Shown here: positions 1-7,870 of the stretch, one piece after another
Layout of the letters: the number at the start of each line of letters is the position of its first letter
Numbering within the stretch: the stretch's first letter is position 1
Assembly (NCBI GenBank): GCA_017403955.1
Contig: JAFRDH010000014.1
Location: 1 to 64,000 of the forward strand
Length of the DNA stretch: 64,000 bases
From: Mogibacterium sp.
GTDB taxonomy: Bacteria > Bacillota > Clostridia > Peptostreptococcales > Anaerovoracaceae
Direction of reading: 5' to 3'
Notes under the pieces: model-generated
Told to the model about the DNA's origin: nothing
Database searches by the model: none
The model's input: only the letters and a program-made list of their open reading frames with translations
Translations under genes and position numbers: made by a program

Positions 1-2
1 GA

Positions 3-1019
3 TATCAGGTGCTGATTGCTACCCATCTGGATCGCGACCATTTGCACAACCACCTGGTGTGTTGTTCTGTTTCATTCATTGACGGAAAGAAATTCAATGA
101 CAACAAGGCTGCGTACAGCAAACTGCGCAGGTTATCTGATGCGATATGCCGGGAGGAAGGCCTTTCTATTATAGAAAAGCCTCGCGGAAAAACTCCACGG
201 CAGATCCACTTTGCCGAGAAAAACGGCGAGCCTACCAGATACAACCTTATGCGCGAAGCTATAGATAATGCGGTTTCACTCAGCACCAATTTCCCAACGT
301 TCATAAGTCTGATGAAGCAGCAGGGATATATCATCAGCTACAGTTACTCAAGAAAGTATCCGACTATCAGGTCAGTTAATTCTCAGAAGGCTGTACGACT
401 TTACCGGCTTGGCGAGGATTATGAGCTAGACAGGATTGTTCAGAGAGTCAATGCAAATGATTATGAGGCCGCAGCAGCTAATCGCGAAAGGCATATCATG
501 TCCATGAAGTCTCCAAAGCATAAACGCATCCGCATCAACGGCACAAAGAAGACTGCACGAAAGATTGGCGGACTCTACGGACTTTATCTTCACTATCTGT
601 ATCTTCTCGGTTACAGGCCGAAGAAAAAGCACAGGCCGCTCTCACCTGAGATGCGGGAAGCCGGACGTATGTGTGATAAATACTCTGCCTGTGCCAGGCT
701 TATGGCACAGGAACATCTCAGAACGGATGAAGATGTGAACGCTTTCATATCTGGTTCTGAACAGAAAATGGCGGAGCTTTCCGAAACCAGAAACAAGGTA
801 AGAAATAAACTGAGGCGAGCTTCAGATCCTGCTCAGATAGAACATCTGAAGGCTGAAAGAGACAGCTTTACTGCCGAGATAGGTAGACTGCGCAAGGATA
901 TCCGGACTGCTGAATTCACACTTGAAAGAAGTCAGCAGGTACAAAAGAACATAGAAATAGAACTCAATGCATGCGGAATGACCCGCAGCAGGAACCACAG
1001 AGATCGAGATGGGAGGTGA
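3..1019 (+). CDS. relaxase / mobilization nuclease (5' end outside window)
   Basis: This is the 3' part of a relaxase, the enzyme that nicks one strand at an oriT and stays attached to it during conjugative transfer. The frame is open to the left edge, so the N-terminus with the catalytic Tyr is missing. The first visible residues contain the metal-binding histidine signature THLDRDHLHNHLV, which identifies the MobA/VirD2-like family. The middle is basic. The last third is highly charged with a heptad-like pattern and probably forms a coiled coil. The integrase gene starts 60 bp downstream on the same strand, so both belong to one integrated mobilizable or conjugative element whose other genes lie to the left. 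Family assignment is firm; the exact Mob class is not. Confidence 0.85.
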   Translation, partial: YQVLIATHLDRDHLHNHLVCCSVSFIDGKKFNDNKAAYSKLRRLSDAICREEGLSIIEKPRGKTPRQIHFAEKNGEPTRYNLMREAIDNAVSLSTNFPTFISLMKQQGYIISYSYSRKYPTIRSVNSQKAVRLYRLGEDYELDRIVQRVNANDYEAAAANRERHIMSMKSPKHKRIRINGTKKTARKIGGLYGLYLHYLYLLGYRPKKKHRPLSPEMREAGRMCDKYSACARLMAQEHLRTDEDVNAFISGSEQKMAELSETRNKVRNKLRRASDPAQIEHLKAERDSFTAEIGRLRKDIRTAEFTLERSQQVQKNIEIELNACGMTRSRNHRDRDGR

Positions 1020-1079
1020 TAACTAAGTTCATCACTTTATTTTTTTGCTGTAATTATGAATATGACGGGAGGTGTTTAG

Positions 1080-2417
1080 ATGACTGACAGCAAGAAAGAA
1101 TTCCTGCTGAAAGCATCAGCACCTTCTGATGCCGAAGTACTGGAATTCATAACACGTTGTCCGGATGAATGTTTACAATTCAGAAATGATGATGGTAGTA
1201 TTGATCTGGACGGCGTGAAAGAATATATGACTAAAGCACGCAAGAACAAGATCCTTGACAATTACAGAGGACAGATAAAGAAGCTTAACGGCAAAGATCA
1301 GCGGTACTATATCAAGTTAAAAGACGAGTCCCGCAGCGACGGAAGGTATACTATCAAGGCTGTGACTGAGGAAGAATTACTTGAAAAGGTATTCCTGTGG
1401 CACCTTGAGAACGTTGAAAAGATCAAAGAGCCTACACTTGCCAGCATCTTTCCTGAGTTTCTGGAGTACAAGAAGAAGACGACCTGGGCTGAGTCTACTG
1501 TAAAAAGGAACCTGTCAGTATGGAAGAATCACTATAAAGATACTGATATTATCAATGTTCCTATAAGAAAGATCAGGCTCAAGCATCTTCAGGAATGGGC
1601 ATATGGTCTGATCAAAGATCATGACCTGACTCAGAAGGAATTCGGTAATATCGCCACATGGATGAAGCAAATGTTTGAATATGCTGCCATGGAAGAGATC
1701 ATCGACAGGAACCCATACACGATGCTCAAGATCACCAATCGCAATGTATTCCGTCAGCCGGAGATCAAGTCGGATGAGAACAAAGTTCTCTCTCCCGACA
1801 TGGAACTTGCTCTCTACAAAAAATGCTGGGAGCTGTTTGAAAGCCAGTACTACCCTGTTCATCAGCTTCTGTCGCTGGGCATTATAATGCTGTTCCAGGC
1901 AGGTCTCAGGCCTAGTGAGCTCGTTACTCTGCGTTATTCCGACATTGATGGTGACGAGATCATCATCAGAAGATACTACTCAGATAAAGCGAATGAGATA
2001 AAGGAAAACCGCACCAAAGCCGGTCACGGTTTCAGGCGTATCATCCTGACTTCGCTTGCCAAAGAGCTGATAGACGCTGCCAGGAACAGGCAGATTGAGG
2101 AAGGAATAGAAGATCCTGAATATATCTTCATGATGAATGAGCAGTTCAAGAGTTTCTATGACCGGCTCCGCAAGACCTTCCCTGTCATCTGTAAAAGCAT
2201 AGGGATCCCTCAAAACACTCCGTATTCTGGCCGGAGAACATTCATTTCATCGCTTATTGACGCGAATGTTAACATCAGGACCATACAGAATTATGTTGGT
2301 CACAATGATGCCAGAACAACTCTTAATAACTACTGTTATGACAGGTCTGCACGGGAAGAAAGAGCTAAACAGCTTGAAAATGCCCGTGTTCAGATCTCTT
2401 TCACCGGGGCAGCATAA
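1080..2417 (+). CDS. tyrosine recombinase / integrase of the mobile element
   Basis: A 445-residue site-specific tyrosine recombinase that would integrate and excise the element. GGGAGGTG lies 6-13 bases before the ATG. Residues about 140-235 form the SAM-like core-binding domain and about 255-430 the catalytic domain. The catalytic Arg is in QAGLRPSEL and the late His in YVGHND. The nucleophile is probably Tyr418 in TLNNYCY. The usual box II motif HxxRHT reads YSGRRTF, so the first catalytic His is Tyr here; some functional integrases tolerate this. The gene points at, and stops 71 bp before, the encoded CCA end of a tRNA-Ser gene, the usual arrangement for an element integrated in a tRNA 3' end. 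Confidence 0.93.
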   Translation: MTDSKKEFLLKASAPSDAEVLEFITRCPDECLQFRNDDGSIDLDGVKEYMTKARKNKILDNYRGQIKKLNGKDQRYYIKLKDESRSDGRYTIKAVTEEELLEKVFLWHLENVEKIKEPTLASIFPEFLEYKKKTTWAESTVKRNLSVWKNHYKDTDIINVPIRKIRLKHLQEWAYGLIKDHDLTQKEFGNIATWMKQMFEYAAMEEIIDRNPYTMLKITNRNVFRQPEIKSDENKVLSPDMELALYKKCWELFESQYYPVHQLLSLGIIMLFQAGLRPSELVTLRYSDIDGDEIIIRRYYSDKANEIKENRTKAGHGFRRIILTSLAKELIDAARNRQIEEGIEDPEYIFMMNEQFKSFYDRLRKTFPVICKSIGIPQNTPYSGRRTFISSLIDANVNIRTIQNYVGHNDARTTLNNYCYDRSAREERAKQLENARVQISFTGAA

Positions 2418-2488
2418 GCTGTACCCATCTGTACCCAAAACCGAAGCCAAGAAAAAAGCCCTGGAACTCAGTATTTCCAAGGCTTTTA

Positions 2489-2520
2489 TGGCGGAGGACA
2501 TGGGACTCGAACCCACGGGG
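2489..2520. other. probable attachment site of the mobile element in the tRNA-Ser 3' end
   Basis: The integrase gene ends next to the 3' end of tRNA-Ser, and tyrosine integrases of this kind normally recombine within the tRNA T-arm to 3' end so that the tRNA is rebuilt. The position is inferred from this geometry. The partner repeat would lie at the other end of the element, outside the window, so the core cannot be confirmed here. Confidence 0.4.
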
Positions 2521-2576
2521 CTGTTACGCCTTACCTGATTTCCAATCAGGCTCCTTAGCCACTCGGTCAATCCTCC
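2489..2576 (-). tRNA. tRNA-Ser (anticodon GGA)
   Basis: On the minus strand the sequence begins GGAGGATTGACCGAG and ends with an encoded CCA. It has a 7-bp acceptor stem (GGAGGAT with its partner before the discriminator base), an anticodon stem around the loop TTGGAAA, a long variable arm typical of class II tRNAs, and a GGTTCGAGTC T-arm. The anticodon GGA reads UCC/UCU serine codons. The 3' end faces the integrase. Confidence 0.95.
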
Positions 2577-2641
2577 AAATCGCTATTACTGCAAATCGCT
2601 TTTTATGTTTTATTGTGCTGTTTTATCTGACCAGCCTGATT

Positions 2642-2670
2642 ATGATACCACACTGTGTACATAATTGCAA
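2642..2670 (-). promoter_or_regulatory. promoter of tRNA-Ser
   Basis: On the minus strand a -35 TTGCAA (2665-2670) and a -10 TATCAT (2642-2647) are separated by exactly 17 bases. The -10 is preceded by TGG, giving an extended -10. It lies about 65 bp upstream of the tRNA. Confidence 0.65.
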
Positions 2671-2701
2671 CAGTGGAATTTGTTTGTTTTCAATATTTTG
2701 C

Positions 2702-2730
2702 TTGCATCTTGTTCTGTTTGAGTCTATTAT
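2702..2730 (+). promoter_or_regulatory. promoter of queT
   Basis: The -35 TTGCAT (2702-2707) and -10 TATTAT (2725-2730) are 17 bases apart. The expected transcript start near 2737 places the preQ1 aptamer directly in the short leader. Confidence 0.65.
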
Positions 2731-2758
2731 TAGTAGGCACGACTTTTAAGAAGTGCAT

Positions 2759-2800
2759 GTGAGTTCGAAACCATCCTCACAATAAACAAAACTAAGGAGA
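2759..2800 (+). promoter_or_regulatory. preQ1-I riboswitch overlapping the queT ribosome binding site
   Basis: A 5-bp stem GTGAG/CTCAC (2759-2763 with 2776-2780) encloses a pyrimidine-containing loop. It is followed by an A-rich tail (AATAAACAAAACTAAGGAGA) ending in the Shine-Dalgarno sequence. This matches the compact H-type pseudoknot of class I preQ1 riboswitches, where loop pyrimidines (ATCC) pair with the GGA of the ribosome binding site. Ligand binding would then hide the ribosome binding site and switch off translation. The identity of the downstream gene, a queuosine-precursor transporter, supports the call. Confidence 0.8.
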
Positions 2801-2809
2801 CTAATTAAT

Positions 2810-3295
2810 ATGCGAAACAAAAACATCCAGTTGATTGTGCAAGGCGGTTTGATTGCTGCGCTTTATGTAGTTCTCACATACGTATTTGCACCTTTTTCTT
2901 TCTCAGAGATCCAGGTTCGTATCTCTGAGGCACTGACTATTCTGCCGGTGTTCACGCCAGCGGCAATTCCGGGCCTTTTCATCGGATGCCTGATCGGCAA
3001 CACTCTCGGCGGAGCGGTTCTCCCGGATATCATTTTCGGAAGTATCGCGACTCTGCTTGGAGCCATCGGCACCAGAGCACTGAGAAATGCTCACCCGTTC
3101 CTCGCTCCTGTCCCGCCGATTCTTGCTAACACAATTATCGTTCCATTCGTTCTGCGTTATGCATACGGTATCCCGGCACCGATTCCTTTCATGATGCTGA
3201 CGGTTGGTGTCGGCGAGGTCATTTCCTGTGGTGTATTAGGTCTTGTTCTTTACTATGCACTCCGTTCCCGCAGAAAGGCGATTTTCGAACAGTAA
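2810..3295 (+). CDS. queT: QueT queuosine-precursor transporter (ECF substrate-binding subunit)
   Basis: A 161-residue membrane protein of the QueT family, the substrate-specific S component of an energy-coupling factor transporter that imports a queuosine precursor such as preQ0 or preQ1. About five or six hydrophobic segments span the protein, and the family signature around FSEIQVRISEALTILPVF is clear. The length is normal for the family. The shared ECF energizing module (EcfAAT) is not in this window. It stands alone behind its own promoter and preQ1 riboswitch and is followed by a terminator, so it is a single-gene unit repressed by the transported product. Confidence 0.93.
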   Translation: MRNKNIQLIVQGGLIAALYVVLTYVFAPFSFSEIQVRISEALTILPVFTPAAIPGLFIGCLIGNTLGGAVLPDIIFGSIATLLGAIGTRALRNAHPFLAPVPPILANTIIVPFVLRYAYGIPAPIPFMMLTVGVGEVISCGVLGLVLYYALRSRRKAIFEQ

Positions 3296-3321
3296 TAATC
3301 AATAAGACTAAGAAAAAGCTT

Positions 3322-3353
3322 AGAGCGGACCACTATTGCCTGTCCGCTCTTTT
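3322..3353 (+). terminator. intrinsic terminator after queT
   Basis: A 9-bp perfect stem AGAGCGGAC/GTCCGCTCT (3322-3330 with 3342-3350) is followed by TTTT-type sequence. On the other strand the stem is followed by AAGCTTTTTC, so it may also stop minus-strand transcription leaving the ABC transporter gene. Confidence 0.85.
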
Positions 3354-3367
3354 GAATTGTGCTGATA

Positions 3368-5092
3368 TCATGCGCTGAGTTTCTGTGTGTTGTACAGCTT
3401 GGAGTATTCTCCGCCTGCCGCCAGGAGTTCTTCGTGTGTTCCTGACTCTGTTATCCTTCCGTCCTCGATAACGATTATACGATCGGCGTTCTTGACAGTA
3501 GCAAGTCTGTGTGCAATGACCAGTGATGTCCTGCCTTCAGCAAGCTGGTCAAAGCTTGATTGTATTCTTTGCTCCGTAACTGTATCAAGTGCCGAAGTCG
3601 CTTCATCAAGTATCAGTATCTTAGGGTCTTTCAGGAATATCCTTGCGATCGAAAGACGCTGTTTCTGTCCGCCGGAAAGCTTGGTTCCTCTCTCCCCTAC
3701 GTACGTGTTGAACTGGTCAGGCATTTCCATTATATCGTCATATATCTCAGCTCTCTTCGCGGCTTCGACTACTTCATCATAAGTCGCTCCCGGACGTCCG
3801 TAGCGGATGTTCTCAAGAATGGTCTCAGCGAAGATAAAGACATCCTGCTGGACTATTCCAATATTCTCGCGAAGTGATGTCTTGGTCACGTCACGGATAT
3901 CCTGTCCATCAATGAAAATACTTCCATCGGTTACGTCATAGAACCTCGGTATCAGCTGGCAAAGTGTGCTCTTGCCTCCTCCGGATGGTCCGACTACTGC
4001 GACCTTCTCGCCGGCCTTGACGTGTAGATCGAGGTGTTCGATGACTTCGGTATTCTCTTCATATGAGAAGGATATATCGTTTACATCTATGTTGCCTTCT
4101 GTTACGACGATCGGCTTTGCATCAGGTTTTTCAACGACTACAGGCTTCATTTCCATTATTTCGTTGAATCTCTTAAGGCCTGCCATGCCGTTGGCAAAGA
4201 CCTCCGCGAACTGAGCCAGCTTACGGATAGGTGATACGAAAGTGTTTACGAACAAAGTAAATGTAATGAGATCGATGTAGTTCAGTCTTTCTTTCATGAT
4301 GAGAAAGCCGCCGAAGGTGATGACTACTGCAGGCATGATACCCATGAAGAATTCCTGAGTCGCAAAGAATCTGCCCATTGCCCTGAAGTAGATCCTTCTT
4401 GCCTCGATATATGAGTCATTCGAGTGAGTGAATCTGTCATGCTCGACCTCTTCATTAGCAAAAGCTTTGGATGTTTTCATGCCCGACAGACTCGTCTCGA
4501 TATCCGCATTGATGCCCGCAAGCTTTCTCTTGACCTCTACTGAGGCTTCGCCCATGCTTCTTCGTCTCTTCATGACTACTATAACGAAGATAGGCAGCAG
4601 AATCGCTACAACTGAAGCGAGCCGCCATTCCATGTAAAACATGAAAGAGAGCGAACCGATTATTGTCAGTGTGGAAATAAGAAGGTCCTCAGGACCGTGA
4701 TGTGCCAGCTCTGTGATCTCAAACAGGTCTCCGGTAAGTCTGCTCATCAGTTTGCCGGTACGGTTCTTGTCATAAAATTCGAAGTCGAGATCCTGAAGGT
4801 GGCTGAAGAGTGCTGACCTGATATCCGCCTCGACAAGGACACCGAAAAGATGTCCGATATACGTCATCAGGAATTGGCCTACCGATCTCAGCACATAGAA
4901 AAACGCCATGCTGAACATGAGCGCAAAAAATGGGCCATATAATTTGTCAGGAAGCATGTCATACATCGCATGTCTTGACACCAGCGGGAATGCCAGATCT
5001 ATTGCTGCAACTGTAACAGCACAAAACATGTCAAGTATGAAATACTTCCTGTGTGGCTTGAAAAACCGGAATAAAGTTTTGATCATCGCCAT
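3368..5092 (-). CDS. ABC transporter, fused permease and ATPase (MsbA/LmrA type exporter)
   Basis: A 574-residue half-transporter that works as a dimer in the membrane. Residues 1-310 are a six-helix exporter membrane domain and about 340-570 the ATPase. Walker A is GPSGGGKST, the Q-loop follows in VQQDVF, the signature is LSGGQ, Walker B is ILILDEATSALD and the switch His is in IAHRLAT. All catalytic motifs are intact. AGAGGATAAATCT precedes the ATG. It starts 27 bp after the kinase stop, so it is probably the last gene of the four-gene signalling operon. The substrate cannot be read from sequence; lipids, peptides or drugs are all possible for this family. Confidence 0.92.
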   Translation of the reverse strand: MAMIKTLFRFFKPHRKYFILDMFCAVTVAAIDLAFPLVSRHAMYDMLPDKLYGPFFALMFSMAFFYVLRSVGQFLMTYIGHLFGVLVEADIRSALFSHLQDLDFEFYDKNRTGKLMSRLTGDLFEITELAHHGPEDLLISTLTIIGSLSFMFYMEWRLASVVAILLPIFVIVVMKRRRSMGEASVEVKRKLAGINADIETSLSGMKTSKAFANEEVEHDRFTHSNDSYIEARRIYFRAMGRFFATQEFFMGIMPAVVITFGGFLIMKERLNYIDLITFTLFVNTFVSPIRKLAQFAEVFANGMAGLKRFNEIMEMKPVVVEKPDAKPIVVTEGNIDVNDISFSYEENTEVIEHLDLHVKAGEKVAVVGPSGGGKSTLCQLIPRFYDVTDGSIFIDGQDIRDVTKTSLRENIGIVQQDVFIFAETILENIRYGRPGATYDEVVEAAKRAEIYDDIMEMPDQFNTYVGERGTKLSGGQKQRLSIARIFLKDPKILILDEATSALDTVTEQRIQSSFDQLAEGRTSLVIAHRLATVKNADRIIVIEDGRITESGTHEELLAAGGEYSKLYNTQKLSA

Positions 5093-5119
5093 AGATTTAT
5101 CCTCTTTGCCGTTCTCTGA

Positions 5120-6769
5120 TCAGAAGTGCTCATCGTCACTGGAATCAAAGTAGCCCTTGCTCGCGCCGGATTTCTTTTTGGTCTTGGTGCCTGATCCGGA
5201 ACTTTTTGTACTTTGCGTATATGTAGGAGTATAAATCACCGGGTCTGATACTTCAATCTCTGTTTTGAAATCGCAACCTCCGGATGACACTGTGACAACA
5301 GTCTCACCCTCCGAAACGGCAGTTATGACGCCTTCTCCCGATACTGTTGCGACCGATTTATCCTTAACTTCATAAGTCACAGGTTCTGATGCGAATTCCT
5401 CCGGCTTCAGCTTCGGTTCAAGTGTCAGTTTGTCTCCCGCAGTCAATGATATCTCGTCATCTATGCCTTCGATAGAAGTGACTTTAGGTATTACAGTTAC
5501 AGTGGCTTCTTCAGAATATTCTTTAGCGACAAGAAGCAGGATCGACTCCCCGGGCGAAACAGCGTGGATCACTCCGTTATTGTCTACTGTGAATACGTCG
5601 GTATCGCCCGATGCAAAAGTGATCGGTTCGTCCTTGAACCATTCCGGTTTGACAGCATATTCAGGAACAAGTTCTTCGCCAATATAAATTTTCGTGTTTT
5701 CATCAAGCCCTGTTACTTCAATATCTGTAACATCTCTTGGGATCATCAGACATGCAGTGCCGAAAGCACAAAGACATAGAAGTGCGATCGTTGCAGCGAT
5801 TACAAAACCTTTTTTTCTTTTATGTGGTTTCGGAACATCTGCGCCTCTGCTTATCGTCTCCAGAGCTTTCATCATTTCTTCTGCAGTCTTATATCTGTCC
5901 TCCACCCGGTAGGCACAGGCTTTGGTCACGACTGCCCTGAGAGCATCAGAGCCGTTCCTCGGAGCAGGAATGTCTTTGCCCCCTATCCTCGCAGCAAAAG
6001 CTGCTTCAGCGTCTCTGTATTCTACAGGCTGCGGATACATAGGCATGAGCGGCATTCTCCCGTCATTGAGGTATTTGTACATGACAAGACCGAGAGAATA
6101 AACATCAGCAGCATGTCCGTAAGGCTTTCCCCAATAAATCTCCGGAGCCATGAAGCTGAAAGTTCCTTTTCTGGAAAGCGAAGCCTGAGAACCTTCTACC
6201 ATGCGTGCTATACCGAAATCTCCGAGTTTATAGCTTCCGCTTGGTGAAATGAAGATGTTCTCAGGTTTAATGTCTCTATGGACTATATTGTACTTATTGC
6301 ACAGAACAAGCCCACTGCATATATCAATACCGAGTCTTATGATATCGGCTTCATTCATTTCACTATGAATAGAGTGACGTATCAAAGGCGTCAGCTCTTC
6401 CATTCTAATAAGCAGATCCCAGCCGAATCCGTCATCCTTCTCGATTATCTCATGGTCCTCATAGCTAACGATATTGCTGTTGCCTTTAAGTTTTGCAAGA
6501 AGCTCGAATTCCTGAGTCGTATTGCTGAGAATGTCCCTGAAATACTTCTCCGCTTCACTGCGCGACATACCGCCTGCCATCATTGCTTCAAGTTCTGCCT
6601 CTCCGTTTGCAGGAATAGAAATTGCTTTCAGGGCAGAATAAAACACATTACCGAGTGCGTCTTCACGTCTGATGCGGTAAAGATGTCCTTCCGCACCGGA
6701 TCCGAGTTCTTCGGTTATGCGCCATGATCCGAATATTGGTTCATACTTGGAATAATAACAGTTCTTCAT
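5120..6769 (-). CDS. membrane Ser/Thr protein kinase with extracellular Big2 domains
   Basis: A 549-residue eukaryotic-like Ser/Thr kinase. The glycine loop is GSGAEG (residues 23-28), the ATP lysine about Lys48, the catalytic loop HRDIKPEN (164-171), DFG 184-186 and APE 208-210, so the kinase should be active. A single membrane span lies at about 320-343. Outside the cell there are two Ig-like Big2 domains (about 347-427 and 430-508) and a Ser/Lys-rich tail. Classical PASTA repeats are absent. Its ATG overlaps the TAA of the upstream secreted-protein gene (TAATG), implying translational coupling. The likely role is sensing an envelope or partner-protein signal and phosphorylating cytosolic targets; ligand and targets are unknown. 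Confidence 0.92.
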   Translation of the reverse strand: MKNCYYSKYEPIFGSWRITEELGSGAEGHLYRIRREDALGNVFYSALKAISIPANGEAELEAMMAGGMSRSEAEKYFRDILSNTTQEFELLAKLKGNSNIVSYEDHEIIEKDDGFGWDLLIRMEELTPLIRHSIHSEMNEADIIRLGIDICSGLVLCNKYNIVHRDIKPENIFISPSGSYKLGDFGIARMVEGSQASLSRKGTFSFMAPEIYWGKPYGHAADVYSLGLVMYKYLNDGRMPLMPMYPQPVEYRDAEAAFAARIGGKDIPAPRNGSDALRAVVTKACAYRVEDRYKTAEEMMKALETISRGADVPKPHKRKKGFVIAATIALLCLCAFGTACLMIPRDVTDIEVTGLDENTKIYIGEELVPEYAVKPEWFKDEPITFASGDTDVFTVDNNGVIHAVSPGESILLLVAKEYSEEATVTVIPKVTSIEGIDDEISLTAGDKLTLEPKLKPEEFASEPVTYEVKDKSVATVSGEGVITAVSEGETVVTVSSGGCDFKTEIEVSDPVIYTPTYTQSTKSSGSGTKTKKKSGASKGYFDSSDDEHF

Positions 6770-7836
6770 TACTTGACTTTTACAGCTATTGGCTTGGAGA
6801 ACAAGCTGTAGTACTTCTTACCTCCTGCTTTGACGAACGCTCTGACCTTATATCTGTACTTGCGTCCTCGTGTAAGGCCCCTGTGTGTGACAGACTTGAC
6901 CGATGCATTTTTAGTAAGTGCCTTAACGTACTTTTTGCTGCCTGGATATTTGATATACAGTTCATATCCACTCGCGCCCGGCACCTTGCTCCAGGTTATT
7001 TTGTTAGTTTTTTTTGATTTTTTCGTACACTTGATAGACGGTTTTGCAAATATCGACTTTACAGTGATGGATTTTGATGCTGAATAATAATTATCTGATG
7101 CAGCAGCTCTGACCAGAATTCTGACTGAGCCGGGCCGTTTGAACCTGACCCTGCCGTTTCCGTCTACTGTTGCGATCTGTGTATTGCTGCTTGTGAAAGT
7201 GAGCGGCGTTGCCGCGGATTGAGAAAGTGCTATTGATTTGCCGAATGTGCCGGCAAAAGATGTATTACCGTATATGCTCTGATATTTTGGCTCGGTATGC
7301 GTGTTCCCGCCGTTAACATTGGAATTGTTGCCCGGGTCTGAGTTGCCCGGGTCTGAGTTGCCTGATCCGGTATCATTGCCCTGTTGTATTACTGTGAAAA
7401 CCACCCTGTAAGTGCAGTCCTCGTGTGTATCGCTCTCAGGGATGTGTACAGTTACACCGCATGTTCCATAGTCTTGGACAGACAGTTTACCAACTGATCT
7501 GAGGAAATCTTTTTCATTGGTTACCTTCAGTATCGCTTCGTTCTCAGAAGCGAAAGTGACCATCGGATCATTCTCCACATATATATAAGGATCTACATCG
7601 TAGTCATAGATACTCACTTGCCATTCATCGCCGGCCTTCGAGAGCTTTTTTGCACTGTTCTCGTAATGGATCGGAAGTTCGCAGCCTTCTTTTACGTCTG
7701 CCCAGTAGAATACCTGTATATTTGTTGCCTTCTGCGTATCTTCAGCCTGAACTTCAGAGCACAAAAACCCGGCACTCAAAACGAGCGCAAACAAAGTCAG
7801 CATTATTATTGAAAATGCTCTGAATTTGTTTCTCAT
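6769..7836 (-). CDS. secreted protein with Ig-like (Big) and FN3-like domains
   Basis: A 355-residue exported protein. Residues 1-31 form a signal peptide (basic start, long hydrophobic core, AEA-like cleavage region at VQAED). An N-terminal beta-rich domain (about 35-150) is followed by a Gly/Asn/Asp/Pro linker containing a short tandem repeat (GNSDP twice). A bacterial Ig-like domain follows (about 185-265) and then a Lys/Tyr-rich fibronectin-III-like domain (about 268-355, ITWSKVPGASGYELYIK). No catalytic motif or LPXTG anchor is visible. The gene is translationally coupled to the kinase, whose ectodomain is also Big-like, so this may be its extracellular partner; that is inference. Confidence 0.8.
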   Translation of the reverse strand: MRNKFRAFSIIMLTLFALVLSAGFLCSEVQAEDTQKATNIQVFYWADVKEGCELPIHYENSAKKLSKAGDEWQVSIYDYDVDPYIYVENDPMVTFASENEAILKVTNEKDFLRSVGKLSVQDYGTCGVTVHIPESDTHEDCTYRVVFTVIQQGNDTGSGNSDPGNSDPGNNSNVNGGNTHTEPKYQSIYGNTSFAGTFGKSIALSQSAATPLTFTSSNTQIATVDGNGRVRFKRPGSVRILVRAAASDNYYSASKSITVKSIFAKPSIKCTKKSKKTNKITWSKVPGASGYELYIKYPGSKKYVKALTKNASVKSVTHRGLTRGRKYRYKVRAFVKAGGKKYYSLFSKPIAVKVK

Positions 7837-7870
7837 GGATATTTGATCATCGCTACTGCGTCAGCTTCAA

